Source: Caldilineaceae bacterium bin5 (GTDB lineage Bacteria; Chloroflexota; Anaerolineae; Caldilineales; Caldilineaceae). Taken from it: a stretch of 64,000 nt of DNA. Each line of letters starts with the position of its first letter. Positions within the stretch are counted from its first letter, which is position 1. The notes under the pieces are model-generated. The model searched no databases. It was given only the letters and a program-made list of their open reading frames with translations, and was not told where the DNA came from. The stretch is taken from positions 33,279 to 97,278 of the forward strand of contig MPML01000011.1 of the NCBI GenBank assembly GCA_002238445.1, read 5' to 3'. Below, in pieces: positions 9,347 to 18,656 of the stretch. The translations under genes and the position numbers were made by a program.

Positions 9347-10439
9347 AATTGGGAAAGCAAACTCTGGTCAGGTCCGCGAGGTTCTGAACCTGCTGGTCTC
9401 GGGTGTAACCAGCGATGTGAGTAGCATGGAAGCCATCGCCGGCAGTTGGTGGCGGCGTCTGCTATTCATGCACTGGTTCGGACCGCGCTTCCTTGGCAAG
9501 CAGATGGACACAATTGTAGCAACAAGAGGTGATCGCATCATCGGATTCGTCATTGTCCAGTACGATGGCGACGCCGCCGGTACGTTCGACTGGGCATTTG
9601 TCGAACCATTGGAAGTAGAGGAAAACCGCGAAGATTTCGCCGATCTCATTGATTCGGCCCTGGACTATGTTGAAGAACAAGGCATTCACCCATACTTCTA
9701 CTTTGGATTTGCAACCGCCTCGCCAGCAACAGTAACACAAGTTCTCGACGAAATCGGTCTGCGCTCGGCGGACTACCAGAACACACAGATGGTGGGCGAC
9801 TTGCCATTGACAGAGACTCCTCCTCTGCCCGACGGTTACAGACTCGCTCCCCAGATTTCAGCCCGCTTCGGGGCCCGCATGTCCGAATTCCTGCCCGCCG
9901 CCTATCCCGATGCGGCGGCAGAAGAGACGGCAATGATTGCCTCCATCCACACCAGCACCGTGCGCTCTTCAAAAGTGTTCCTGGTGGTTGAAGAAGATAC
10001 CGAAATCGGCTTTGTGCAACAGTTTCGCTGGAGGGATGAACTTCGACTGTTGCTTGCACTGCCACCCAAACTGTGGGGAACAGAGGCAGAACGTCAATTG
10101 ACCGCCCACCTCGCACATAGTTTGCAAGGAAATACCCAACGGCTTCGGCTGCGTACCTTCAGCGAGGGCCATCTGGACAGAGCGCGACAATCTTTCGAGC
10201 GACTGGGACTTCACTGGCAACAATCCCCCTGGCAACGCTGGGTAGTTGCCTTGGAAGCGGACGAGAACGGAGAGGAGCCCGCGGAGCCCGAAAAATGGAG
10301 GGGTGAGAACGATTCTGTCTGGCCCCCGCAAGCCACGCAAGAGGATGATAGCCGCGGCGCCGGCATAGAAAGCCAACCGGGAAAAGTCAAGAAACAAGAG
10401 AACGATGAAGGCGACAAAGAAGCGAAATTACCTCTCTGA
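9336..10439 (+). CDS. GNAT-like acetyltransferase (probably tandem domains) with acidic tail
   Basis: A 367-residue cytoplasmic protein. Two alpha/beta units resembling GNAT folds can be traced: the first around residues 5-140 (strand segment RIIGFVIVQYDGD) and the second around 165-300 (KVFLVVEEDTEIGFVQQF). The acetyl-CoA motif R-x-x-G-x-G/A is not well preserved in either, so catalytic activity is uncertain. The last 60 residues are charged and low in complexity. The start ATG overlaps the Nudix stop (9336-9346), and the end overlaps the next gene by 35 nt. Confidence 0.6.
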   Translation: MVTEIGKANSGQVREVLNLLVSGVTSDVSSMEAIAGSWWRRLLFMHWFGPRFLGKQMDTIVATRGDRIIGFVIVQYDGDAAGTFDWAFVEPLEVEENREDFADLIDSALDYVEEQGIHPYFYFGFATASPATVTQVLDEIGLRSADYQNTQMVGDLPLTETPPLPDGYRLAPQISARFGARMSEFLPAAYPDAAAEETAMIASIHTSTVRSSKVFLVVEEDTEIGFVQQFRWRDELRLLLALPPKLWGTEAERQLTAHLAHSLQGNTQRLRLRTFSEGHLDRARQSFERLGLHWQQSPWQRWVVALEADENGEEPAEPEKWRGENDSVWPPQATQEDDSRGAGIESQPGKVKKQENDEGDKEAKLPL

Positions 10440-11457
10440 ACAATCACCTGCCAATAATGGGACTGACCGCGTTTCAGGGGAGAACCTGAATTCCTCCCCT
10501 CCAGCCTTCGGTCAACAGAGCATTCAACTCTGTCCGACAGTTGGAGAGTTTGCCCGCACTTCGTCCGTCCAAGCAGCGTTTCCTCCTGAGAAATTGCCCG
10601 CCCAATCGACCGGCTACCTGCGCAGCGAAAGCGGCCTCCCGATCTACTACAGCCGCTGGAGTCCTCCTGTTTCAACCCGCGGCGTTGTTCTCATCCTGCA
10701 CGGGCTTGGCGAACATGGAGGGCGATACCGCCACTTGGTGTCATCGCTACAGCAATCCGGTTACACTGTCTACGCACATGACCATCAGGGGTTCGGTCGC
10801 TCCGGCGGCGCTCGCTGCTACGTCCAGGGCTTTCACGACTACCTGAGCGACATCACGCAGGTTGTGTCCATGGCCCGACTGCGCAACCCCGGCCTCCCTT
10901 GCTGCCTCTATGGCCACTCCATGGGCGGGCTGCTAGGCCTCCTTCACCTGATGGAGGCGCCGGGCGCCATCGATTTGGCCATCATAGCCTCCCCATCGTT
11001 GCAGTCGCACAATCTTTCTCCTGTCAATCGCATTCTGAAACTGATGCTCATACTCCTGCACAAGTTTCAGCCCACGCTCACTTTTCAGCAGCGCGGCAGT
11101 CTGGACGTAATTTCACGAGACTGGGAAGAGGTTCAAATCGCCCTGCAGGACTCCTTGGGAGTGCCTAAACGCAGTGCCCGCTGGGTGGTAGAATTCTTTG
11201 AAACCATGCAGGAGGTCAGAGGTCGGGCCGGCGAAATCCGCCTGCCAATCCTGATGTTGCAGGGGCTGGCCGACGCCGTGGTCATGCCAGCCGCTACGCA
11301 GGAATTCTTCTCTAACGTCAGTTCTGTCGACAAGAGCCTGCGACTCTATGAGGGTTACTTTCACGAACTGCATAATGACCTGGGGCGCGAACGGCCTATC
11401 AGCGCGGTCCTCGACTGGCTGAACAGCCGCTGCCTCGAGACTGACCCCTCCCTCTGA
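10405..11457 (+). CDS. Alpha/beta hydrolase, monoacylglycerol lipase-like (serine aminopeptidase S33 family)
   Basis: A 350-residue predicted cytoplasmic esterase/lipase. The oxyanion segment LHGLGEHGGRY (98-108), the nucleophile elbow GHSMGG with Ser172, an Asp in the LQGLADAVV segment and a His in YFHELHND complete a catalytic triad typical of monoglyceride lipases. The first 70 residues are Ser/Pro/Gln-rich and outside the domain. They may be an artefact of the start choice, but I see no better-supported internal start. The ATG lies inside the preceding GNAT gene. The gene converges with a PhyH gene 15 bp downstream. Confidence 0.85.
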   Translation: MKATKKRNYLSEQSPANNGTDRVSGENLNSSPPAFGQQSIQLCPTVGEFARTSSVQAAFPPEKLPAQSTGYLRSESGLPIYYSRWSPPVSTRGVVLILHGLGEHGGRYRHLVSSLQQSGYTVYAHDHQGFGRSGGARCYVQGFHDYLSDITQVVSMARLRNPGLPCCLYGHSMGGLLGLLHLMEAPGAIDLAIIASPSLQSHNLSPVNRILKLMLILLHKFQPTLTFQQRGSLDVISRDWEEVQIALQDSLGVPKRSARWVVEFFETMQEVRGRAGEIRLPILMLQGLADAVVMPAATQEFFSNVSSVDKSLRLYEGYFHELHNDLGRERPISAVLDWLNSRCLETDPSL

Positions 11458-11472
11458 GACTGGCAACCACTC

Positions 11473-12405
11473 TCAGCAGATGATTCCCTTCTTGGCCTCT
11501 GGGCCATGGGCAATCGGGTCCTCACCAATCCAGCGTTCGTCCACCGGTTCCGATGCAAGCTGATAGCGCGTATCGGTCGACAGCCGCAGCCGGTTCGTGT
11601 GATTGTCCGTGCTGGCGTGCATAGTGTACATGCTGAAGACCAACAGGTCGCCAAGCTGATAGTCTGTCGTCAGCCAGCGGCAGTTTAACTCTTCTCGCAG
11701 CGCCACCGCATCAGCGGAGAATGTGCCGAAACCACTCCCCTGCCAGCGTTTCTGCCCTTCCTCAGTCCCGGTTGCGTCTGGCTCATTCGTGCAATATTCA
11801 TCAACGTCCATCTGGCCGTAGGTGCCCTTAATCTCCTCCTGGCGGTGAGAGTTTTCCAGGACCATCAGGCCGCCCATCTGTCGAGGAATGTCTCCGAGTG
11901 GAGTCCAACTCGTATACAGATTCTTTGTGCCTCGCCCCATGAAAACTACGTCATAGTGAGGGTTGGTAGCCGTTTCCGCGCCTGACGTCTTGACCCGGCA
12001 CCACGTAAAGTCGAGCGGACGGACCGGTCCGCCCAGGAAGCGCTCATAGAACGTGATCATCGGCCCTGCGAAGAGCGCCTGGCGTAGCGGATCATTGTTT
12101 TTGGAAAGCCCAACCATATCTCTGGCAGAGACGGCCAGCTCACGCTTGGCTACGCCATCGCCAATTGGGTAGTCCGTGTCAACAAAGTCCAGGCCAGCCA
12201 GCGCCTCCAACATTGTCCTCCTCGCCGCCGACAGAGTATCGCGATCGAGCAGTCCCGGCAGATAAAGGTAGCCATCCCTTCCAAATCGGAAGTGAAGTTC
12301 ATCTAGGTCTTCCAGCGCGTCCGCGGAAGAGCGTAGTTCGCCGAAACTCTCTGACCCCGTTTCAAGCCGTTTCCCATGGACTGTTAGCGTCTCATTTTCG
12401 AGCAT
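11473..12405 (-). CDS. PhyH family Fe(II)/2-oxoglutarate dioxygenase, last gene of the catabolic unit
   Basis: A 310-residue PhyH-family oxygenase. Metal ligands His150 and Asp152 (PHYD) and distal His263 (YTMHAST) are present, with Arg272 or Arg274 as the likely 2-oxoglutarate anchor. AAGGGTGA precedes the ATG. It is the most promoter-distal member of the minus-strand run that begins at the 28-kb transporter, separated from the NHL gene by 89 bp. A longer active-site insert (about residues 188-245) sets it apart from the other PhyH proteins here and implies a different substrate. Confidence 0.87.
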   Translation of the reverse strand: MLENETLTVHGKRLETGSESFGELRSSADALEDLDELHFRFGRDGYLYLPGLLDRDTLSAARRTMLEALAGLDFVDTDYPIGDGVAKRELAVSARDMVGLSKNNDPLRQALFAGPMITFYERFLGGPVRPLDFTWCRVKTSGAETATNPHYDVVFMGRGTKNLYTSWTPLGDIPRQMGGLMVLENSHRQEEIKGTYGQMDVDEYCTNEPDATGTEEGQKRWQGSGFGTFSADAVALREELNCRWLTTDYQLGDLLVFSMYTMHASTDNHTNRLRLSTDTRYQLASEPVDERWIGEDPIAHGPEAKKGIIC

Positions 12406-12494
12406 TTAGTCACCCTTCGCCTATATTCATTTTGGATCCGGAATCCTTGCTCCATGACGAGTCGCGACAGACTATCATGTCGGCCGCGAATGAA

Positions 12495-13463
12495 TCACAC
12501 ACGCGCGTACTTCCTCAACACCCGCCAATCCTTCGGCGTCGTCCCATCAGGGTAAGAGGCTGCAACCTCGCCAACATACAAGTCTCCCCGCGAATCGAAA
12601 GCAATATTGTGCGGACTGAAATAGCGTTTTACGCCGTACGGATCCTCCATCCCCCACTGGCTAAGAATTTTGCCGCTCATATCGCGCACCGTAATGCGGG
12701 CCGGCGGATTGTCGAATGCAGGCTCCTTCGTCTCGCCCATGAAGATGCCGCCCACCTCGGCAACGTACATATGATTATCTGCGTCAATGCACATGTCGCA
12801 AGGCCACCAGATGTCGTCCCACTGGCCGATAAACTCGCCTTCCGGGTCAAATAGCTGCATACGCCTGTTCTGCCGGTCGGCTACATAGACAGTGCCATCG
12901 CCGTCTATGCAAACATTGTGCGGCGTAACGAACTGACCGACGCTTTCGCCCGGCTCGCCCCAGGACAGCAGTAGGTCTCCTTCAGCACTGAACTTGTGGA
13001 CACGCGCGTTGCCGTAGCCATCCGACACGTACAGTTCCCCGTCCTCGTTCAGCGCAATCCCCGTAGGATAGTTGAAGGGCGGCCCCGCGCGCAGAACTTC
13101 CTTCTGAACATCCCAGATGTAACCGGTGTCAGCTGGACTGTCAGCAGTCTCGATCGACATCAGCAGCTCGCCCTCGGTAGTAAACTTGTGCACCGCATGC
13201 CCCCAGTCGTCGACACAATAGATCGAGTCGTCCGGGCCGACGATAATGTCGTGGGCGCGCTTTATCAGGCCCTCGCCCCAGGAGCGCACGAACTGCCCGT
13301 CGCGGTCGAATACAATAATCGGATGCTCGCTGCGGCAAAATACATATACCCTGTCCTGAGAGTCCACTGCCACCCCCGGAACCTCCACTATATTCCAACC
13401 GTCAGGAACATCACCCCAGCCTTCGACCTCTTCATAGACGAACTGTCCACTCCCGAGTCGCAT
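12495..13463 (-). CDS. NHL-repeat / six-bladed beta-propeller protein
   Basis: A 322-residue protein made of repeated propeller blades: recurring segments such as GVAVDSQDRVYV, GIALNEDGELYVSD, NVCIDGDGTVYVAD and NIAFDSRGDLYVGE mark the NHL strand pattern. The start at ATG 13463 is supported by a strong purine-rich site (GAGAGGGGAAGAGG). A longer frame upstream is of shadow composition. There is no signal peptide, so it is probably cytoplasmic. Such proteins include lactonases and peptidylglycine-lyase-like enzymes as well as binding scaffolds. Sitting in a dioxygenase/lyase operon, a hydrolase or lyase role is possible but unproven. Confidence 0.8.
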   Translation of the reverse strand: MRLGSGQFVYEEVEGWGDVPDGWNIVEVPGVAVDSQDRVYVFCRSEHPIIVFDRDGQFVRSWGEGLIKRAHDIIVGPDDSIYCVDDWGHAVHKFTTEGELLMSIETADSPADTGYIWDVQKEVLRAGPPFNYPTGIALNEDGELYVSDGYGNARVHKFSAEGDLLLSWGEPGESVGQFVTPHNVCIDGDGTVYVADRQNRRMQLFDPEGEFIGQWDDIWWPCDMCIDADNHMYVAEVGGIFMGETKEPAFDNPPARITVRDMSGKILSQWGMEDPYGVKRYFSPHNIAFDSRGDLYVGEVAASYPDGTTPKDWRVLRKYARV

Positions 13464-13580
13464 CGCCTCTTCCCCTCTCTGTGATGGATTCTTACGCAAT
13501 CGTACCCCGCTATGCCCGCCCTTTGCCGCATGTTTCGTGCTCAAATGCGCCGCGGCGGGGATCCGCACCATGAGTCCGCA

Positions 13581-15329
13581 TTACTCGCGCGGCTTGGGTG
13601 GAATCTCATCTCTTCCAGGTTCATGCCACATGCCGGCCACCGGCGGCGGAACCGGGTCGCGCGCAATGCGCATATCAACAACACAAGGCTTACCGCACTC
13701 CTGCGCAAAGTGCATTGCGTCAGCGATTTCGGCATAGCAGTTGACAACCACACCTTCTGCCTTGAGCGCTTTTGCCAGGGCCGCGAAGTCCGTACTCTCG
13801 CAGAACTCCGTGCCGATCACTCGTCCCCCATAGCTCGCCTGCTGCCCTCCTCGAATCGCGCCAAGCGTCTGGTTGTTAAATACGACCCACACCACCGGCA
13901 GCCCCCACTCCACCGCAGTGATTACCTCCTGGCAGACCATGAGAAAGCCTCCGTCGCCGCTGACACAGATGGCCGGCAACTCTGGCCGCGCCAGCTTGCC
14001 TCCGATAATGGAGGTAGGGCCGAAGCCCATTGGCGTCCAGCCGCCTGGATATAGCAGGCGACGCGGCGAATATATCGGAAAGAATGCGCCAAAATAGTGG
14101 TTGTGGTCACCTGTATCCAGCGAGAAAAGGATCTCCCTGGGCAGAACGCGCCGTAGTTCTTCGACCACACGCAACGGCTCCATTCCATGGGTATCACTTT
14201 CGTCGCCCGGGACCTCCAGTTGAAAACCAGCTTTGACACGTGTTGCCAGCTCAAGGTTGGCCTGTCTTTGTTGAGGCTCTTCTTTCGCCGAGAGCGCGGT
14301 CAGCGTCTCCTGCAAAGTGGCTTTGGCGTCTCCCAGCAGTCCTATCTCAACTGGATAAGTGCGCCCGATCTGGTTAGCGTCAATATCGAGTTGGATAATC
14401 CGATTCTGCTCGACAAAAGGCATGCCCTCTGTCCACCAGCAAGTCGAAAGATCGGAGAAACTGAATCCCACCGCCAGCACGACATCGGCATACTGCCGGA
14501 TCAACTCGTGCGCGCTCGGATGGCCGAGCCAACCCAGGTTTCCAACACTCAGCGGGTGGTCCTCAGCCAGGATGCCCTTGGCGGCGTAGGAAGTCGCCAC
14601 CGGCGCGCCCAGCATTTCTGCCAGCGCCAGAATCTCCGGCCCGGCATCGGCAAGAACAGCCCCGTAGCCGGCCGCGATGACCGGGTGGGCTGCCTGGTGT
14701 AAAGCACTCGCCGCATTCTCAATCGCGTGCGCATCGGCCCGCACGCCGCCTGCATGGCCGAAGCGGCCCGGATCAGGGATTTCATCGAAGTCGTGGAATT
14801 CAGCCTGCAAATCCCAAGCGATTTCAATGGCGACCGGACCGGGGTTGCCCGCACGCGCCAGCGCGCAGGCCTTCCGCACGACCTCGGGGATCAGGTCCGG
14901 GTGTTGCACTTGCCAGACCTTCTTTACGACCGGCTGCAACACTTGCACGAAACTCTGGTCCGGGAAGCCGTAAAACGGGCTTGTCTCCTGTAACTGTCCG
15001 CGCCCCACCCAACGAGATATCACGCCGCCGAAAATTGCTACTACCGGGCTGGAGGCCGCCGCGGCCGAAGCCAGTCCCATCACCATATTCGCCGGACCCG
15101 GGCCAACTGAAGCGCAGCAGACACCGATTTCTCCGCTTATCCGGGCATACCCGTCTGCGATGTGCGCTGCTCCCTGTTCATGGCGCGTCAGCATGAACTC
15201 GATCTGCGAGGAATCGTAAATCGCGTCCAGGATGTTCGTATTGCCATGCCCTGGATGGCCAAATACGTACCTGACCCCTTCCATTTCCAGCGCTTTGACG
15301 AGCGCCTCAGCGCAGCGCATTCTTACCAC
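13581..15329 (-). CDS. Thiamine diphosphate-dependent enzyme (acetolactate synthase / decarboxylase / lyase family)
   Basis: A 582-residue enzyme with the usual three domains. The catalytic Glu51 sits in RHEQGAAH, the central Rossmann-like domain spans about 200-330, and the cofactor motif begins SGDGG and ends 28 residues later in NN. No FAD-specific feature can be assigned. Family reactions include carboligation, 2-oxoacid decarboxylation and 2-hydroxyacyl-CoA cleavage. Two starts are possible, GTG 15329 or ATG 15320. With PhyH genes directly upstream, cleavage of a 2-hydroxylated intermediate, as HACL does in alpha-oxidation, is an attractive but unproven role. Tail residues are rich in Pro. 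Confidence 0.85.
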   Translation of the reverse strand: MVRMRCAEALVKALEMEGVRYVFGHPGHGNTNILDAIYDSSQIEFMLTRHEQGAAHIADGYARISGEIGVCCASVGPGPANMVMGLASAAAASSPVVAIFGGVISRWVGRGQLQETSPFYGFPDQSFVQVLQPVVKKVWQVQHPDLIPEVVRKACALARAGNPGPVAIEIAWDLQAEFHDFDEIPDPGRFGHAGGVRADAHAIENAASALHQAAHPVIAAGYGAVLADAGPEILALAEMLGAPVATSYAAKGILAEDHPLSVGNLGWLGHPSAHELIRQYADVVLAVGFSFSDLSTCWWTEGMPFVEQNRIIQLDIDANQIGRTYPVEIGLLGDAKATLQETLTALSAKEEPQQRQANLELATRVKAGFQLEVPGDESDTHGMEPLRVVEELRRVLPREILFSLDTGDHNHYFGAFFPIYSPRRLLYPGGWTPMGFGPTSIIGGKLARPELPAICVSGDGGFLMVCQEVITAVEWGLPVVWVVFNNQTLGAIRGGQQASYGGRVIGTEFCESTDFAALAKALKAEGVVVNCYAEIADAMHFAQECGKPCVVDMRIARDPVPPPVAGMWHEPGRDEIPPKPRE

Positions 15330-15427
15330 AATTGCTTACTCAAGTTGGCATGCCCCACTCTGGCCTGCATTGCCGATCAGGGACGGCATCACTCTTTCAA
15401 TCCGGCGTTGGCGGCGCAATGCGGGCC

Positions 15428-16258
15428 CTAAAGTGAATCTGGAACTCCATACGGGCCTTCCATATATTTGCCGACGTTGCGGTTCAGAGGCCAACCTTGG
15501 CCTCCCGCCAGCGCAAACGAATCCGACTTCCCAAGCAGCCAGAAGAACATCTCGGCAGCATCGTTACAGTCGCGGAACTGCTCCCGAAACGTCGGATCCT
15601 CCAGCTTGTAGTTTGCCGTCGCAATGTCAAAGTCAGGCTCCCGGATCCAGTCCCTGTGCGGAGACTCTGTGCGCCAGTAGTTGTACTTGAGCAGGTTGCG
15701 CAACCCCGTTCCGCTGGCCGTGGAACGCCGGTGCCAGATCGAATAGACTGTGAGAAAGATCGACCCCGCCGGCGCAACTGCACGATAGGAGCCGCGGATT
15801 CCGCCATAGTGCCCCATCTGTTTGGACAAATTAAACAGAAAATGGGACCCTGGCAGCAGTTCGGTCGGCCCAAGTTCGAGCGGACAATCCTCCGGATAGT
15901 AGAAAACTTGGAGATAGTTGAGCGCCGGGCCATGTTTGGAGTTGCCGTCCCGGTGCCAGTTCTGTGCCGGCGAAGGGCAGTTGACGCGATGATTGCTCAT
16001 TATGATCGGCAAGCCAAAATTCTGTCCCAACAGACACCGGACCGCACCTGCTGCCTGATCGTTCAGAATCACATTGTCGACAAACCAGTCCTCCTGCAGA
16101 ATCTCCGTCGGCTCATGCGAAGAGTATTGCTCCAGAAATTCGACCGTGCGCCGGTTTATTTCATCAGGCACGACCCCTTCCAACACCATGTAGCCCTGCT
16201 TACAAAAGTCCAATACCTGCGAATCTCTCAGCCCCGGTCGGCAAGAGTGCGTTCTCAT
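15428..16258 (-). CDS. PhyH family Fe(II)/2-oxoglutarate dioxygenase
   Basis: A 276-residue oxygenase, started at ATG 16258 because TAAGGAG lies at a usable distance upstream; the longer open frame adds 18 unlikely residues. Metal ligands are WHRD (His102, Asp104) and His176 (IWHRRS), with Arg187 as probable co-substrate anchor. The motif W-H-R-D-G is common in family members acting on small polar or acyl substrates. It lies directly upstream of the ThDP enzyme (about 100 bp) and downstream of another PhyH gene (132 bp), so it is probably co-transcribed with both. Confidence 0.87.
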   Translation of the reverse strand: MRTHSCRPGLRDSQVLDFCKQGYMVLEGVVPDEINRRTVEFLEQYSSHEPTEILQEDWFVDNVILNDQAAGAVRCLLGQNFGLPIIMSNHRVNCPSPAQNWHRDGNSKHGPALNYLQVFYYPEDCPLELGPTELLPGSHFLFNLSKQMGHYGGIRGSYRAVAPAGSIFLTVYSIWHRRSTASGTGLRNLLKYNYWRTESPHRDWIREPDFDIATANYKLEDPTFREQFRDCNDAAEMFFWLLGKSDSFALAGGQGWPLNRNVGKYMEGPYGVPDSL

Positions 16259-16390
16259 GGTAAATTTTCTCCTTACCAAAATACCGGTTGAATTCGTCTC
16301 CGAACGTCTCAATGCATATGGGCGCAGTTACCAAAAGGCAGCCGAGTCTGAACGACACCACTTTACACTAGCTGCGCAACGCTTTCGCTT

Positions 16391-17149
16391 CTACCTCTGC
16401 TCGTATATCTCTTCACGCTCTTTCGCGACCCTGTTGCGCGTAAGTCTTTGCAGCTCTGGAGGCATGCGCTCGAACGTCTCGGGCCACACCGGCTGATGCC
16501 CTCCCTCCCGCGCCAGATTCCACCAAGGGGGATAGTAGGCAATGTTCAGCGCCATACGATGCTGGTCCAGTGTCGTATTGGCGCCGTTCGCATGCCAAAC
16601 GCCGCCGTGCCACAGAAAGACCGAGCCCCGCCGTCCCGTTATCGGCAAGAGTCGTCGGTCGTCCGCCTTCATACCTCGTGGTGGCCGGCGACGCAAGCGG
16701 TGGCTGGTAGGCATAATGCGGGTCGCCCCGATCTCTTCGGTGAAGTCCGTGAGCATCCAGATCGAATTGATCATCCAGGGAGTGTCAGGCAGAAGGTCCG
16801 GCAAATCCGCCGCCGAGTCGGTGTGGACGCCGCCAGCAGGCGCGCCCGGCTTGACCCATTTGGAACAGGCTTCTGCCACGCGTATGTCCTGGCCCAGAAA
16901 GTGCCTCGTAACTGCCAGAACATCGGGATGGGCAGCACAGGCCCAGCTTGCCTCATCCAGATTCAGTAGGCCGAACAGCGTCTGGTACAGATCGTCGTTC
17001 GCATCCTGGAAGTAGGGACGGCTCTTCGGGTCCTCGTGAAGCGCAAATAGCTGCTCTGCCAGGCGATCGGCCTGTTCTGCCGGAATCGCCTCCTCCAGCA
17101 CGCAGTACCCGAACAGATCCAGATGGTCGATTGCCTCTTGTATGCTCAC
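16391..17149 (-). CDS. PhyH family Fe(II)/2-oxoglutarate dioxygenase
   Basis: A 252-residue oxygenase. Iron ligands are His109 and Asp111 (GVHTD) and His186 (GVWHANG), with Arg198 downstream. The open frame continues upstream into the neighbouring small gene, but the domain begins at SIQEAIDHL, so I chose GTG 17149, preceded by AAAGGGCGG; GTG 17170 is an alternative. The arrangement GG-V-H-T-D with a distal W-H-A-N-G closely resembles the 3.3-kb PhyH protein, suggesting these two are the closest paralogues in the window. It follows the 122-residue gene by 34 bp. Confidence 0.85.
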   Translation of the reverse strand: MSIQEAIDHLDLFGYCVLEEAIPAEQADRLAEQLFALHEDPKSRPYFQDANDDLYQTLFGLLNLDEASWACAAHPDVLAVTRHFLGQDIRVAEACSKWVKPGAPAGGVHTDSAADLPDLLPDTPWMINSIWMLTDFTEEIGATRIMPTSHRLRRRPPRGMKADDRRLLPITGRRGSVFLWHGGVWHANGANTTLDQHRMALNIAYYPPWWNLAREGGHQPVWPETFERMPPELQRLTRNRVAKEREEIYEQR

Positions 17150-17183
17150 TGTATTCCGCCCTTTCGCCACAGAGTTCAGCGTT

Positions 17184-17552
17184 TCATCTTTCAAGGATAA
17201 ACTCACTTCCCAGGCCGTAGGTCCTCGTCTCATCCAGCAACAAGGCCTGGTTGGGAAACTGGACGACCCGCCACCCGTCGCGTATCGCCTCCAGCACAGT
17301 CTGATATGGCCATTCGTCCGGATCGGAAATCTCATCGGCCATTTCGCCGTCCTGCATCAACAGCATTCCTTGAACTTGGCTGGTCAAAGAGGTGCTGACT
17401 GCTTGCAGATATAGGAGGTCCTGGCACCTGTTGTCGCTGCTCTTGGCCGTCTCAAGCGCTTCTTTCAGCATCTCCTCGCTAAGTTTTCCAGCCCTAAAAG
17501 ACTCGATACAATGTTCAAGCTGTCGTCTGACTTTTTCACCGGTCATTGCCAT
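17184..17552 (-). CDS. Small conserved-looking protein of unknown function in the catabolic unit
   Basis: A 122-residue soluble protein. The N-terminal 65 residues are predicted helices (KVRRQLEHCIESFRAG, then LSEEMLKEALETAKSS). The C-terminal half contains DPDEWPYQTVLEAIRDGW followed by a short beta stretch ending GLGSEFILER. I do not recognise the family and see no metal or nucleotide motif. ATG 17552 is supported by GAGAGG upstream. It sits between the amidohydrolase and a PhyH gene on the same strand, 34 bp before the latter, so it is likely an accessory or structural subunit of the pathway. Confidence 0.7.
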   Translation of the reverse strand: MAMTGEKVRRQLEHCIESFRAGKLSEEMLKEALETAKSSDNRCQDLLYLQAVSTSLTSQVQGMLLMQDGEMADEISDPDEWPYQTVLEAIRDGWRVVQFPNQALLLDETRTYGLGSEFILER

Positions 17553-17630
17553 CCGTCCTCTCGACTTAACTCTTTCAGTTTCCTGTATTCGATGGCACCC
17601 ACCCAAAGAAAACACATAAATGAAGACTGC

Positions 17631-18554
17631 TCAACATCCGTATACATGAATCGCGTTCTCCCCAAGAACCAGCGCCTGATCACGCGATGAGAGAAATGCT
17701 GTGTGAAGTTTCGCCAGCTCTACATACTGACGATAGGTAGCATGCAACAAGGTCCCCGGCTGATCAGTCCCCCACATAACCTTGTGTGCGCCAATGCGTT
17801 CGACGCCCAACCGCAGAAAGCGCGCCGCGCTGGGAAAAGGGTAACCTTCCTCGTTTACAAAAGCGACAAGCGAGGCACAGTCGAACCAAACGTTGGGCAA
17901 CAGGCCCAGATCTACTTGCTCCTCCCACATCTTCCAGAGTACAGGTTCTGCCTCGGCTTCAGGCCTTGGCTGCCCCAGGTGGGCCACTACGACTTTCAGA
18001 TTGGGATGCCGAACGGCGATCATTCGCACAGCCTCTGTCTGATAGGAGCGGCTGCCGATGCCACCCAGGTCGAGCACCAAGACCAGGCCGCACTTCTCCA
18101 TCTCATACCACAGCCAGTCTATATCTGAAGAGTCAAGCCGAGCCTCCGGGTGTATGCCACACAGACCGGAAGGAACGGAACACTCCAGCTTGACCGCGCA
18201 ATAACCCGGCGCTGACAGAGTCGATTCGAATGTCTGCCGGCTTCCTGCCGTCCAGGGGTCGAAGTAAGCGGCGCCCACCAACCTGTCGGGGTACTGCTCG
18301 AGGGCGCCAAGCACATAAGGGTTGCACTCGCCGTAGAAAGGGCCCTGCAACAGGACTGCCTTTTCCACGCCAGCCCAATCCAAGTTGGCCAACACTTGCT
18401 CAGGTGAATGTGCCAGGCTATCACCTAAGGGCGGCGTAACCTGAACCTCGGCATCGCCGATCGATGCCCGACCAAAGCCCTTACCTCGCGTCGGTCCAGC
18501 AGCATTGAGGCCGTGGATTCGAGGAAAAATGTGGCTATGGGCATCGACAATCAT
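17631..18554 (-). CDS. Amidohydrolase family 2 (TIM-barrel metal-dependent hydrolase/decarboxylase)
   Basis: A 307-residue protein with the amidohydrolase_2 signature: AHSH near the N-terminus (His6, His8), a His in the VVAHLGQP segment on the central strand, and the metal-binding Asp in WGTDQPG near residue 257. Family members hydrolyse lactones, amides or acid anhydrides, or perform non-oxidative decarboxylation (ACMSD-like). The gene begins with a GAGAGAG ribosome site and belongs to the minus-strand unit, 78 bp upstream of the 122-residue gene. Confidence 0.87.
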   Translation of the reverse strand: MIVDAHSHIFPRIHGLNAAGPTRGKGFGRASIGDAEVQVTPPLGDSLAHSPEQVLANLDWAGVEKAVLLQGPFYGECNPYVLGALEQYPDRLVGAAYFDPWTAGSRQTFESTLSAPGYCAVKLECSVPSGLCGIHPEARLDSSDIDWLWYEMEKCGLVLVLDLGGIGSRSYQTEAVRMIAVRHPNLKVVVAHLGQPRPEAEAEPVLWKMWEEQVDLGLLPNVWFDCASLVAFVNEEGYPFPSAARFLRLGVERIGAHKVMWGTDQPGTLLHATYRQYVELAKLHTAFLSSRDQALVLGENAIHVYGC

Positions 18555-18656
18555 AGTGCTCTCTCAGGACCGCTGCACGTAAGTTCTGAAAGACTAGTAG
18601 CCGCGACGCCGGAATGTGCCGGGCAACCAGTGACTTTCGCCGTTCAGTTCACTGCA

